DNA from: JALZKA01 sp963717635
GTDB taxonomy: Bacteria; Actinomycetota; Thermoleophilia; Solirubrobacterales; 70-9
Length of the DNA stretch: 64,000 nucleotides
Direction: 5' to 3'
Assembly (NCBI GenBank): GCA_963717635.1
Contig: OY970347.1
Location: forward strand, 2,294,001-2,358,000
The position numbers were made by a program, and so were the translations under genes. Of this stretch, positions 51,372 through 59,487 are shown one piece after another. Position 1 is the stretch's first letter, and each line of letters starts with the position of its first letter. The notes beneath the pieces are model-generated. The model ran no database searches and was not told the origin of the DNA. It saw nothing but the letters and a program-made list of their open reading frames with translations.

Positions 51372-51830
51372 CTATTCCCCGCCGCCGCCGCTGCTGCTGC
51401 CGGAGTCGCCCGCGTCGAACTGGCTGACATCGACGCCGGCGTTCTCGAGCGCCTGCATGATCTGCTCCTGCAGTCCGGGCACGTCGCCGGCGTTGATCTG
51501 GCTGCCGTCCACCGTTTCGGGGTCGATCCCGTGCTGCTGCATCGCGCCCAGGATCTGCTCGCGAAGGCCTGAGCCGCGCAAGTCGATCACCTGGCTCTCG
51601 CCCTGGCTGACCTGGATGTTCCCGGTCTTGAACGCCTGCTGCATCATCCCCAGCATCCCTGCGAGGTCGGTGGCCCCGGTCAGCTGGAACTGTGGCTGGC
51701 CTGCGCCCTGGACCGGCTGGCCGATCGGCGTTCCGTCGCCCTTGAGCTGGCGTGTGAGCGACTCCGGCGTGCCACCCGGAACCGCGCTCTCGCGCTCGCG
51801 GCGGCGACCGAAGAAGTTGAAGAGACCCAT
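51372..51830 (-). CDS. Hypothetical protein, 152 aa, Gln/Gly-rich
   Basis: ATG at 51830: 'MGLFNFFGRRRERESAVPGG'. The middle, 'LAGMLGMMQQAFKTGNIQVSQGESQVIDL', and the end, 'VPGLQEQIMQALENAGVDVSQFDAGDSG', suggest short amphipathic helices; the tail is Ser/Gly-rich. No signal peptide. It lies upstream of the MBL and pepF genes and divergent from the wax synthase. Family not recognised. Confidence 0.6.
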   Translation of the reverse strand: MGLFNFFGRRRERESAVPGGTPESLTRQLKGDGTPIGQPVQGAGQPQFQLTGATDLAGMLGMMQQAFKTGNIQVSQGESQVIDLRGSGLREQILGAMQQHGIDPETVDGSQINAGDVPGLQEQIMQALENAGVDVSQFDAGDSGSSSGGGGE

Positions 51831-51887
51831 GCGGCGTTGATCGTAAACCCAGCGACGCCCTTTCGCCAGCGGATAGATTCGCGAGCG

Positions 51888-53312
51888 ATGGCCGTCGCCA
51901 AGCCCGATCGCCTCTCGCCGTCCGACATGTCGTCGCTGCTTGCCGAGCGCGGTCCGATCCACGTCAACGTCGGCGCCACGCTGATCGTGCAGGGCAAGCC
52001 GCCGCCGTTCGACGACCTGGTCGCCCACGTTCAGCGGCGGCTGAGCCTCGTGCCGCGCTTCCGCCAGCGGGTGACCCGCACGCCGCTTGGCGTCGACAAC
52101 CCGGTCTGGGCCGACGACCCGCGCTTCGACATCCGCTGGCACGTGCGGCGGATTGCGCTTCCGCGGCCGGGCACGATGGCCGAGCTGCGAGAGCTCACGG
52201 GCCAGATCATGTCCCAACCGCTCGACTTCGACCGCCCGCTCTGGCAGCTCTACCTGCTCGAGGGGCTCGAGGGCCGCCGCCACGCCTACGTCAACAAGAC
52301 CCACCACGCCCTGGTCGACGGCGTCTCGGCGGTCGACGTCGGCACGATCATCCTCGACCCGTCGAAGGACGGCTCGGAGATCAAGGTCGACGACGAGCCC
52401 TGGGAGCCCGACCAGCCGAGCCCGGCGATGCTGCTGGTGCGCGGCGCCTCAGAGCGGATCGCGCGGCCGCTGCGCACGGCTCGGAAGGCGACGCGGACCG
52501 CGGTGACGATGCCGCGCGGGACCGCGCGCAACGTGATGCAGACCGCGGAGGCATTCGCCGGCCTCGCGGCCGGTGGACCCAAGGCACCGCAGACCTTCCT
52601 CAACGCCGACATCGGTCGCGACCGCCGGGTGGCCTACGTCCGCACCGAGCTGCCGCTACTCAAGGAGGCGCGCGGGGCGACCGAGGCGACGGTCAACGAC
52701 CTGATCCTGGCCGGCGCGGCCGGCGGCCTGAGGCGGTTCTTCGTCCGCCACAGCGTGAAGCTCCCCGAGCACATCGTCGCCCTGGTGCCGATGAGCGTGC
52801 GCCGCGAGGACGAGCGCAACGAGCTGGGCAACCGGCTCGCGACGCTGATGGTGCCGCTGCCGATCGGCGAGCGCGACCCACGAGCCAGGCTCGAGACGAT
52901 CCACGCGACGACGCAGCGGCTCAAGTCCTCCAAGCAGGCTCAGGCCGCGTCGCTCGTGATCGAGGCGACGGGCTGGACGCCGCCGACCATCAACCGCGTC
53001 CTCGCCGGCGCGATCGCCAGGCCGCTGAACTGGAACCTGGTCGTCTCGAACGTGCCGGGCCCTCAGGTCCCGTTCTACCTGCTGGGCCGCCAGATCGACG
53101 CGATCTACCCGTTCGTGCCGCTGAGCCCTCAGGGCCACGCGCTGTCGATCGGCATCGTCTCCTACAACGGCGGCGTGTTCTTCGGCCTGGCCGGCGACCG
53201 CGACGTCCTGCACGACATCGACTCGCTGGCCGACGACCTGGCGCTCGCCGTCGACGAGCAGATCCGGGCGGCCGGGCTGAACCCGAGGAAGACCGCCTAT
53301 CGGGCGGCGTAG
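51888..53312 (+). CDS. Wax ester synthase / diacylglycerol acyltransferase (WS/DGAT)
   Basis: 474 aa from the ATG at 51888. The catalytic HHxxxDG motif is H139-H140-A-L-V-D144-G145. 'MSSLLAERGPIHVNVGATLIVQG' at the start and 'NLVVSNVPGPQVPFYLLG' near the end are family landmarks. It joins acyl-CoA to a fatty alcohol or diacylglycerol to make wax ester or triacylglycerol for storage granules. With AlkB and the ligase it would let alkane-derived carbon be stored. Confidence 0.93.
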   Translation: MAVAKPDRLSPSDMSSLLAERGPIHVNVGATLIVQGKPPPFDDLVAHVQRRLSLVPRFRQRVTRTPLGVDNPVWADDPRFDIRWHVRRIALPRPGTMAELRELTGQIMSQPLDFDRPLWQLYLLEGLEGRRHAYVNKTHHALVDGVSAVDVGTIILDPSKDGSEIKVDDEPWEPDQPSPAMLLVRGASERIARPLRTARKATRTAVTMPRGTARNVMQTAEAFAGLAAGGPKAPQTFLNADIGRDRRVAYVRTELPLLKEARGATEATVNDLILAGAAGGLRRFFVRHSVKLPEHIVALVPMSVRREDERNELGNRLATLMVPLPIGERDPRARLETIHATTQRLKSSKQAQAASLVIEATGWTPPTINRVLAGAIARPLNWNLVVSNVPGPQVPFYLLGRQIDAIYPFVPLSPQGHALSIGIVSYNGGVFFGLAGDRDVLHDIDSLADDLALAVDEQIRAAGLNPRKTAYRAA

Positions 53313-53318
53313 CCCGCG

Positions 53319-53747
53319 CTAGGCGAGCTGCGCCTCGAGGTTGGCGAGCGACTCGCTCAGCGCCTTCTCCGACGCGGCGCTCAGCGGGGCCTCCATCGCG
53401 GCGAGTGCGTCGCCGCCGAACTCGCTCTCGCAGGTCAGCTTCGTCCCGTCGCCGCTGGCCTCGAGCCGGTACGCGTTGCGAAGCTGCACCCCCATCGGGC
53501 CGACGCCGTCGAGCTCCAGGGTCGAGCCGGGTTCGATCGTCTTCACGGTCCAGGTCACCTCGCCCGGCATGCCCATGATCGTCACGGCCTCCTTGAAAGT
53601 CGTGCCCTCGGCAAGCTCGGCGGGGGCACCGTCGGGGTATCCGGTGTGGATGCTGAGCCAGTCGCCGTAGCTCTCGAGGTCGGTGAGCTTCGCCCAGACA
53701 TCGTCGACTGACGCATCGAGCTCGGCCTCCTTGGTGATCGTCGCCAT
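53319..53747 (-). CDS. SRPBCC-family protein
   Basis: 142 aa from the ATG at 53747 with a strong AAGGAGG site 6 bp upstream. 'MATITKEAELDASVDDVWAKLTDLESYGDW' is the START-like entry. The C-terminal helix is rich in Ala, Ser and Leu. It binds an unknown hydrophobic ligand. Divergent from the acyl-CoA ligase with a shared palindromic operator, so the ligand may be acyl-CoA or lipid related (inference). Confidence 0.82.
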   Translation of the reverse strand: MATITKEAELDASVDDVWAKLTDLESYGDWLSIHTGYPDGAPAELAEGTTFKEAVTIMGMPGEVTWTVKTIEPGSTLELDGVGPMGVQLRNAYRLEASGDGTKLTCESEFGGDALAAMEAPLSAASEKALSESLANLEAQLA

Positions 53748-53781
53748 CGCGGTCCTCCTTCTTGGGTTGCTGCCGGACAAT

Positions 53782-53803
53782 ACAAACCGTTTGATCGGTT
53801 TGT
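53782..53803. promoter_or_regulatory. 22-bp palindromic operator between SRPBCC and acyl-CoA ligase genes
   Basis: ACAAACCG / CGGTTTGT are perfect 8-bp arms around TTTGAT. It sits 22 bp before the ligase start and 35 bp before the SRPBCC start. The arm ACAAACCG is identical to one arm of the operator at 25843-25868 upstream of acyl-CoA dehydrogenase, suggesting one TetR-type regulator controls both. Confidence 0.7.
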
Positions 53804-53824
53804 TAGAGGTAGGCTTTCGCCACC

Positions 53825-55444
53825 ATGCTGCGCAGGCTGATCGACCAAGCCGGCGACGCCGCCAGGGCAACCGCGGCGGTCGGCCGTACCGGGTTGCTGG
53901 GCCCCGCCCGGCCCGACAAGCTGGCCCGGCTTGGCCTCGAGGTCCAGCGTCGGGGACCCGTAGCCGCGGCGTGCGCCGGAGCCGCGATCCGCTGGGGCGA
54001 CCGGCCGGCGCTGGTCGACGAACTCGGAACGCTCAGCTACACGGAGCTCGACCGCCGTTCGAACGCCCTCGCCCGCGCTTGGATGGCCGACGGCGTCCGG
54101 CCCGGCGACGGGATCGCGATCCTCTGTCGCAACCACCGCGGCTTCGTGGACGCGACCTACGCGGCGGCCAAGGCCGGCCTGCGCTCCGTCTTCATGAACA
54201 CCGAGTTCGCCGGACCGCAGATCAACGACGTCTGCGAGCGCGAGGGTGTCCAGACGCTGGTCTTCGACGAGGAGTACGACGACCGCGCGCCGGCCTGGGC
54301 CGCGCGCCACTACCGGGGTTGGAACGACGGCAGCGATCTCGGCGGCGCCCAGGCAACGATCGAGCAGCTGATCGCCGCCAGCGATCCGGCGCCGGTGCCG
54401 GCCCCGCACGAGAAGCCGACGATGGTGATGCTGACCAGCGGGACCACCGGCACTCCCAAGGGGGCACCGCGCCAGGAGGTGGGCACGATCACGGCGCTGG
54501 GCGCGATGTTCGAGCGGGTCCCGTTCAGGACACGCGAGTGCACCTACATCGCGCCACCGATGTTCCACGCGTTGGGCTTCGCCCACCTCTCGTTGGCGCT
54601 GAGCCTCGGCTCGAGGATCGTGACCAGTAGGCGGTTTCAGCCCGAGGAGTTCCTTGCGGGCATCGCCGAGCATCGCGCCACCGCGGCGATCGTCGTCCCG
54701 GCGATGCTCCAGCGGACCCTCGAGCTCGGGCCCGAGCGGCTAGCCGAGTTCGACACGTCGGCGCTGCGAATCATCTTCTGCGGCGGCTCGCAGCTGCCGG
54801 GCCAGGTGGCCACCGACACGATGGACGCGTTCGGGGAAATCCTCTACGTGCTCTACGGCTCGACCGAGGTGGCCTACGCGTCGATCTCGGTCCCGGCCGA
54901 CCATCGGGCGGCGCCGACGACGGTGGGCAAGACAACGCTGGGGACGAAGGTCCGGCTGCTCGACGAGACCGGCCGCGACGTGCCGAGCGGAGAGACGGGC
55001 CGGATCTTCGTCTCGAACGGAGTCGAGTTCGAGGGTTATACGGATGGGCAGACCAAGGAGGTGATCGACGGCGTCATGTCCTCCGGAGACGTCGGCCACT
55101 TCGACCGCGAGGGGCGCCTGTTCATCGACGGCCGCGACGACGACATGATCGTCTCGGGCGGCGAGAACGTCTTCCCGCAGGAGGTCGAGGAACTTTTGAT
55201 CGCACACGCCGAGATCGCCGACGCGGCGGTGATCGGGGTCGACGACGAGGACTTCGGCAAGCGCCTGCGGGCCTTCGTCGTCGCCGGCAGCGGCGCCGCG
55301 CCGGGCGAGGACGAGCTGAAGGCGTACGTGAAGCGCAACCTCGCGCGCTACAAGGTGCCGCGCGAGGTTGTCTTCATCGACGAGCTGCCCCGAAACGCGA
55401 CCGGCAAGGTGCTGAAGCGGGAGCTCGCCGCCCGCGGCGACTGA
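53825..55444 (+). CDS. Fatty acyl-CoA ligase (AMP-forming, FadD family)
   Basis: 539 aa. P-loop 'TMVMLTSGTTGTPKGAPRQ', adenylate motif 'LYGSTEVAYASI', hinge region 'GHFDREGRLFIDGRDDDMIVSGGENVFPQEVEE' and the C-terminal catalytic lysine in 'RNATGKVLKREL' are all present. The helical N-terminal extension ('RRLIDQAGDAARATAAVGRTGLL') resembles mycobacterial FadD12/FadD2-type ligases. It activates fatty acids to acyl-CoA for beta-oxidation or storage. Confidence 0.92.
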   Translation: MLRRLIDQAGDAARATAAVGRTGLLGPARPDKLARLGLEVQRRGPVAAACAGAAIRWGDRPALVDELGTLSYTELDRRSNALARAWMADGVRPGDGIAILCRNHRGFVDATYAAAKAGLRSVFMNTEFAGPQINDVCEREGVQTLVFDEEYDDRAPAWAARHYRGWNDGSDLGGAQATIEQLIAASDPAPVPAPHEKPTMVMLTSGTTGTPKGAPRQEVGTITALGAMFERVPFRTRECTYIAPPMFHALGFAHLSLALSLGSRIVTSRRFQPEEFLAGIAEHRATAAIVVPAMLQRTLELGPERLAEFDTSALRIIFCGGSQLPGQVATDTMDAFGEILYVLYGSTEVAYASISVPADHRAAPTTVGKTTLGTKVRLLDETGRDVPSGETGRIFVSNGVEFEGYTDGQTKEVIDGVMSSGDVGHFDREGRLFIDGRDDDMIVSGGENVFPQEVEELLIAHAEIADAAVIGVDDEDFGKRLRAFVVAGSGAAPGEDELKAYVKRNLARYKVPREVVFIDELPRNATGKVLKRELAARGD

Positions 55445-55447
55445 CGC

Positions 55448-56209
55448 CTACTGGCGGATCGTCACCGGGGTGCCGGGAGGCAGCCGCTCGACGAGCTCCG
55501 AGACGTCGGCGTCCTCCGCCCGCACGCATCCGTTAGAGATCGCGGCGCCGAGCGTGCCCGAGGTGCCGTGGATCGCGATCCGGTCGCCGCCGAGCCAGCC
55601 GGACGGCAGCCGCGTCTGCCGCGCCGTCAACGCCACGGCGCAACATCCGTAGGCCGCGTTGAGGCCGCCGCGGAAGGTGTCGGTGACGGCGAAGCGCCCG
55701 GTCGGGGTCGGCGCCTCCGGCATCCCGATCGAGACCGGGAAGCTGTGCACGACCCGGTCGCGGCGGACCAGCTCGGCGCGGAACTCGGAGAGGTCGATCC
55801 GGACCTCGTAGAACACCTTGAACGCCTCGAGCCTCCGGGGGTCGAGGCGCAGCCAGGCGAGCCTGCCGTTCTCGAAGAGCGCCGTCGGGACGGCGGCCCA
55901 ACCGTCGCGGCCGCGCTGGACCGCGAACGCGGTGGGCGAGCCGAACTCGGTCTCGTCGCCGAGGGTCTCGAGAACCTTGCCGCCGGGCCGGTCGTACAGG
56001 TCCACGCTGCGCCCGCGGCGGACCTGCACGAGCGGGTTGCCCACGTCGCCGAGCTCGAGGACCGGGACCTCGCGCGGTTCGGGCTCGGCCGTTTCCGCCT
56101 CGGCTACCGGCTCGGAGGCGGCGTTCGGCTCGTCGTCCCCACAGCCAGCGAGCAGCAGCGCCGGCGTAACCAGCCCCCACGCAAGCCAAGCCACCCGCAG
56201 TCGAAGCAC
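55448..56209 (-). CDS. L,D-transpeptidase (YkuD) lipoprotein
   Basis: 253 aa. The lipobox 'GLVTPALLLAGC' is followed by an acidic/Ala linker. The YkuD domain ends with 'IAIHGTSGTLGAAISNGCVR' holding the catalytic His and Cys. The N-terminal part ('GRSVDLYDRPGGKVLETLG') resembles a small SH3-like module. It makes 3-3 crosslinks in peptidoglycan or attaches proteins outside the membrane. Between its start and the DUF559 gene lie two copies of the 44-bp repeat. Confidence 0.9.
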   Translation of the reverse strand: MLRLRVAWLAWGLVTPALLLAGCGDDEPNAASEPVAEAETAEPEPREVPVLELGDVGNPLVQVRRGRSVDLYDRPGGKVLETLGDETEFGSPTAFAVQRGRDGWAAVPTALFENGRLAWLRLDPRRLEAFKVFYEVRIDLSEFRAELVRRDRVVHSFPVSIGMPEAPTPTGRFAVTDTFRGGLNAAYGCCAVALTARQTRLPSGWLGGDRIAIHGTSGTLGAAISNGCVRAEDADVSELVERLPPGTPVTIRQ

Positions 56210-56242
56210 TCAAGTCACGGTAGCGAGCGGGCCGCGCGGGCC

Positions 56243-56286
56243 GAACGTCCCGCGTGCCGGGCTATGGCGGGGGGTCAGGGACGTTC
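56243..56286 (+). repeat. 44-bp palindromic-end repeat, copy 2
   Basis: GAACGTCCC ... GGGACGTTC with core GCGTGCCGGGCTATGGCGGG. It differs from copy 3, located 18 bp further on, at two bases only. Same orientation as copies 1 and 3. Confidence 0.85.
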
Positions 56287-56304
56287 GATGTACCCCACTA
56301 CCGC

Positions 56305-56348
56305 GAACGTCCCGCGTGCCGGGCTATGGCCGGGGTTCAGGGACGTTC
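56305..56348 (+). repeat. 44-bp palindromic-end repeat, copy 3 (contains DUF559 stop codon)
   Basis: GAACGTCCC ... GGGACGTTC, 42 of 44 bases identical to copy 2. Read on the minus strand it supplies the last codons of the DUF559 gene ('NVPEPRP') and its TAG, formed by the core CTATGG. Confidence 0.88.
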
Positions 56349-57220
56349 GGTGCGACGAGGCCGATGAGCCGGCGTGGGTTCGCGTAAACGTCGTCGGAGG
56401 AGATGCGGCGCACCGTCCAACCAGCAGCCTCCCAAACCCGTTGCTTGCGCCGGTCCTCGCCCACGTCGAGATGAAACGGGCGACCGTCGATCTCGACGAT
56501 CAGGCGCTCTGAATGCCAGCTCAGGTCCGCCTCCTCCCCGGCGATCCTGAAGTTGAGGCGTGGCAGCGGGCGACCGGCCGCCCGGATGATCTCCATCGCT
56601 CGGATCTCGGCGCCGCTCCTTGCGCGTTCAAGCGGCAGACCGGTGTAGCGAGCGACTACTTCGGCGAGGCGCCGCGAGCCTCGGCGGCCCCGGGCCCGCC
56701 CGATCCCGTCCCCGATCGCCTCCACCGTGACCAGTTCCAAGCGGACCGCCTCGCGCACGGCCCTCGCGAGCCCCCGGTCACCGACCCCGCGTGCCATGTC
56801 CAGAAGCGTTCGCGCAACGGAGGTGATCGGGATTCCGCGCAGCACCGTGCACTCACCGTCGAGCGTCGAGCTCCGGCATGCGAGCACGCCACCGTGGCGC
56901 CGTGGACCGCCGTTGCCAGGCCGTGTGACGATCTCGAACTCCCGCTCACGTCCCCAGAATCCCCAGGCGGCGCCTGCGCTCACGTGACTCAGGACGCTGC
57001 CAGGCGCCGTCAGAGTGGCCGCCATCCACCGCGCCCAGTCACCGTCGAGGGCCGGCGCAATCGCCAAGACCGCTTGCTCGACGATCACGAATCGACCGGC
57101 AGCCACTCGGTGGTCGATCGCGTTGCCACTGAACCCGAGCTCATGCAGCTGCTGTCGCGAAAAGCGATTGAACTGCCGGCCGGCGAGCTCAGCGACCTGA
57201 ACGTCCCTCATACCCCCCAT
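56324..57220 (-). CDS. DUF559-domain protein (AbiEi-like wHTH plus restriction-endonuclease-like fold)
   Basis: 298 aa. The N-terminal 'GRQFNRFSRQQLHELGFSGNAIDHRVAAGRFVIV' is the winged-helix region seen in AbiEi-like antitoxin families. A central linker holds 'RGIPITSVARTLLDMARGVG'. The C-terminal 'EADLSWHSERLIVEIDGRPFHLDVGEDRRKQRVWEAAGWTV' is the Vsr/MutH-like nuclease fold with D, E-x-D and later acidic residues. It could cut DNA or act as a regulator; activity is not shown. Start ATG (57220, or 57211) and stop both fall within inverted 44-bp repeats. Confidence 0.8.
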   Translation of the reverse strand: MGGMRDVQVAELAGRQFNRFSRQQLHELGFSGNAIDHRVAAGRFVIVEQAVLAIAPALDGDWARWMAATLTAPGSVLSHVSAGAAWGFWGREREFEIVTRPGNGGPRRHGGVLACRSSTLDGECTVLRGIPITSVARTLLDMARGVGDRGLARAVREAVRLELVTVEAIGDGIGRARGRRGSRRLAEVVARYTGLPLERARSGAEIRAMEIIRAAGRPLPRLNFRIAGEEADLSWHSERLIVEIDGRPFHLDVGEDRRKQRVWEAAGWTVRRISSDDVYANPRRLIGLVAPNVPEPRP

Positions 57221-57242
57221 AAGCCAGGAGCGCGGGACGTTC
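57199..57242 (-). repeat. 44-bp palindromic-end repeat, copy 4 (contains DUF559 start codon)
   Basis: Inverted relative to copies 1-3. Same 9-bp ends; the core on the minus strand reads GGCTTATGGGGGG, whose ATG is the DUF559 start. The core has diverged more than between copies 2 and 3 but keeps length and G-run. Confidence 0.8.
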
Positions 57243-57257
57243 GCCCCTGGGCGGAAG

Positions 57258-57346
57258 CGGAGAGGGAGGGATTCGAACCCTCGAGAGAGCTTGCGCCCCC
57301 TACTCGCTTAGCAGGCGAGTGCCTTCAGCCACTCGGCCACCTCTCC
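57258..57346 (-). tRNA. tRNA-Ser (anticodon GCT)
   Basis: An 89-nt class II tRNA: acceptor GGAGAGG/CCTCTCC, anticodon loop CTGCTAA (anticodon GCT), long variable arm, T-arm GAGGG-TTCGAAT-CCCTC, discriminator G. It reads AGC/AGU. Its 3' end faces the DUF559 unit. Confidence 0.97.
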
Positions 57347-57377
57347 GGGATGGGCCGATTCTAAATACCGTGGGTCC

Positions 57378-58589
57378 ATGCCCGACCCCGAAGCCCTCCG
57401 TGCACGCTACGACGCGACCTTCGCTCAGATCTCGCCGCCGTTCGCGTTCGTCGACCTCGACGCGCTGCGAGCCAACGCGGGGCAGATGCTCGACCAGGCC
57501 GGCGCATTGCCGATCCGGGTGGCGTCGAAGTCCGTGCGTTCGCTGCCGGTGCTGCGAAGGATCTTCGATCTCGACGAGCGCTTCCACGGAATCCTGAGCT
57601 TCACACTGCCCGAGGCGCTCCACCTCGCCGACGAGGGGTTCGAGGAGATCTTTGTCGGCTACCCGTCCGTTGACCCAGCGGCGCTCGAGGAGCTGGCGGC
57701 GCTGGCCGCGCAGCGACCCGACTCCCATCCGGCGCTGATGGTCGACGACGCGGCGCAGCTCGACCTGATCGAGACCGCGGCCACTCCGGTCGGAGCCACC
57801 GTCCGGGTGGCGATCGACATCGACCCCAGCTGGTGGCCGGCGGGCGGCAAGCTTGCGAAGATCGGGCCGAAGCGATCACCGATCCGGACGCCCGAGCAGG
57901 CCCGGCGGCTGGCGGCGGAGATCGAGCGCCGCCCCGCCACCAGGCTCGTCGGCGCGATGGCATACGAGGGCCACATCGCCGGTGTCGGCGACCAGATTGC
58001 CGGCCGCCCCGTGCGCAGCGCAGCGATTCGCTTCATGCAGGCGCGCTCGCAGGCGGAGCTGACGGAGCGGCTGCCCGGCGTGGTCGCTGCGATCCGCGAG
58101 GTCGCCGACCTTGAGTGGGTGAACTGCGGCGGCACCGGCAGCCTCGCCCGCAGCGCAACGCTCGGCGTCGCCACGGAGCTGACGGCGGGGTCCGGGTTCT
58201 ATGCGCCGGGGCTGTTCGACAGCTACCGCTCGCTCACCCTGACGCCGGCGGCGATGTTCTGCCTGCCCGTCACCCGCCGTCCGCTGCCCGGGGTCGCGAC
58301 CGCGCTCGGCGGCGGCTACGTGGCGTCCGGCGCCCCCGGCCCGGACCGGCTGCCGACTCCCTATCTGCCGCCGGGCCTCGAGCTCGACTCAGACGAAGGG
58401 GCCGGCGAAGTCCAGACTCCGCTGACGGGAGCCGCGGCCGCAGCGCTCGCGGTCGGCGACCGCGTCTACATGCGCCACGCCAAGGCCGGCGAGCTCTGCG
58501 AGCGGTTCGACTCGCTCTACCTGGTCGAGGGCGACGCGATCGTCGACGAGGTCCGGACCTACCGCGGGGACGGGCACGCCTTCCTCTAG
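57378..58589 (+). CDS. Amino acid deaminase/aldolase-like PLP enzyme (alanine racemase N-terminal fold)
   Basis: 403 aa. 'PFAFVDLDALRANAGQMLDQAGALPIRVASKSVRS' contains the PLP lysine (VASKS) of the fold-III barrel. 'LVGAMAYEGHIAGVGD' and 'WVNCGGTGSLARSA' are phosphate-binding strands. The C-terminal beta domain resembles D-serine dehydratase/D-threonine aldolase, with metal-site residues in 'YMRHAKAGELCERFDS'. It acts on a D-amino acid or hydroxy amino acid; the exact reaction is uncertain. Confidence 0.82.
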   Translation: MPDPEALRARYDATFAQISPPFAFVDLDALRANAGQMLDQAGALPIRVASKSVRSLPVLRRIFDLDERFHGILSFTLPEALHLADEGFEEIFVGYPSVDPAALEELAALAAQRPDSHPALMVDDAAQLDLIETAATPVGATVRVAIDIDPSWWPAGGKLAKIGPKRSPIRTPEQARRLAAEIERRPATRLVGAMAYEGHIAGVGDQIAGRPVRSAAIRFMQARSQAELTERLPGVVAAIREVADLEWVNCGGTGSLARSATLGVATELTAGSGFYAPGLFDSYRSLTLTPAAMFCLPVTRRPLPGVATALGGGYVASGAPGPDRLPTPYLPPGLELDSDEGAGEVQTPLTGAAAAALAVGDRVYMRHAKAGELCERFDSLYLVEGDAIVDEVRTYRGDGHAFL

Positions 58590-58590
58590 G

Positions 58591-59487
58591 TCAATCGACC
58601 TCGATCGGCGGCGGGCCGCCCTGGGCCTCGGCCGGCGCGGTGTGCGCAGGAAGCTCGTCGATCTCGACGACCTCAGGCGCCAGGCAGGTCTTGCAGAAGT
58701 CCTCGCCGAACGGCGTCAGGTGGATGCTGCGGCGGACGATCCGCGGGAAGCGCACCGTGTGCATCGCCTCCAGGACCTCGGGTTGCGCCTCGACCACCTG
58801 GTACTCGAGGTGATCGCGAACCGTCTCGCGCGAGAACCAGACCAGCCCGAGGCGGAAGAGGTTGTTCAGGTAGGCCGGCACCTGGTCGACGAAACGCAAG
58901 CCTGCGCGCGGGCCGATCATGGTCAGACCCGGGGCGATCAGGCGCGAGCTGACCAGTCCGATCGGCCCGCCGGTCCGGACGTCGACGCTCGGCTGAGGGC
59001 CGGACTCGAGCAGCAAGCGGAGGATGCGAGCCTCGTCCGGGGCCAGCTCGGAGAGGATCCGCTCGTAGGCCGGGTGCCCGTGCTCTTCATTCCAGACGTC
59101 GCGAGAGCGGCGCATCAGGTCGTCCCCCAGCTCGTGCAGCGTCGGCTCGCCACGAGGGCCGCCGTCACGCATCGACGGCACGGCCTGCGCCACGGTCTGC
59201 ACGATGTCGGTGGCCGATTGCATCGCGTCGCTCGAGGAGGCAGCGCCTCGTATCCGTTCCTCGATGCCGGACGCGCGCACCAGATCGCGGGCCGCGTCGC
59301 CGACCTCGTGAGCGATCTCCACCGCGGTATCGGGCGCGACCGCCTCGACCATGCGCCTGCCGGTATCGACATAGCCGCGGAGTCCCCACTCCGCCGTGTG
59401 GTACCAGGCCGAGCCCGCCACCCGCAACAGGCCGCCGAGGGCATCGCGTCTGCGCTCGGGCTCGCCTGCCTCGATCTCGCCGCTCAT
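58591..59487 (-). CDS. DUF4393 (Abi-alpha-like) protein
   Basis: 298 aa from the ATG at 59487, which overlaps the DUF445 stop (ATGA). A helical N-terminal half is followed by 'HPAYERILSELAPDEARILRLLLESGPQPSVDVR', 'YLNNLFRLGLVWF' and 'IHLTPFGEDFCKTCLAP', the conserved blocks of DUF4393, a family named after an abortive-infection protein. In actinobacteria it is often a housekeeping neighbour of DUF445. A defence role is possible but unproven. Confidence 0.75.
   Translation of the reverse strand: MSGEIEAGEPERRRDALGGLLRVAGSAWYHTAEWGLRGYVDTGRRMVEAVAPDTAVEIAHEVGDAARDLVRASGIEERIRGAASSSDAMQSATDIVQTVAQAVPSMRDGGPRGEPTLHELGDDLMRRSRDVWNEEHGHPAYERILSELAPDEARILRLLLESGPQPSVDVRTGGPIGLVSSRLIAPGLTMIGPRAGLRFVDQVPAYLNNLFRLGLVWFSRETVRDHLEYQVVEAQPEVLEAMHTVRFPRIVRRSIHLTPFGEDFCKTCLAPEVVEIDELPAHTAPAEAQGGPPPIEVD

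Larger units (their letters stand above)
56305..57242. mobile_element. Candidate mobile unit: DUF559 gene bracketed by inverted 44-bp repeats
   Basis: Copies 3 (56305-56348, plus) and 4 (57199-57242, minus) of the 44-bp repeat form inverted ends of a 938-bp unit whose only content is the DUF559 gene. The gene start lies in the core of copy 4 and its stop in the core of copy 3. It sits 15 bp downstream of the 3' end of tRNA-Ser(GCT). No transposase is present; mobility is inference. Confidence 0.45.

Noticed and set aside
53582..54673. A 363-codon minus-strand frame overlapping SRPBCC and acyl-CoA ligase
   Set aside because: It contradicts two well-supported genes and has no domain.
56243..56348. 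Two near-identical 44-bp repeats separated by 18 bp as a mini CRISPR array
   Set aside because: Only two units, palindromic over both ends, short spacer, no cas genes, and other copies are solo and in inverted orientation.
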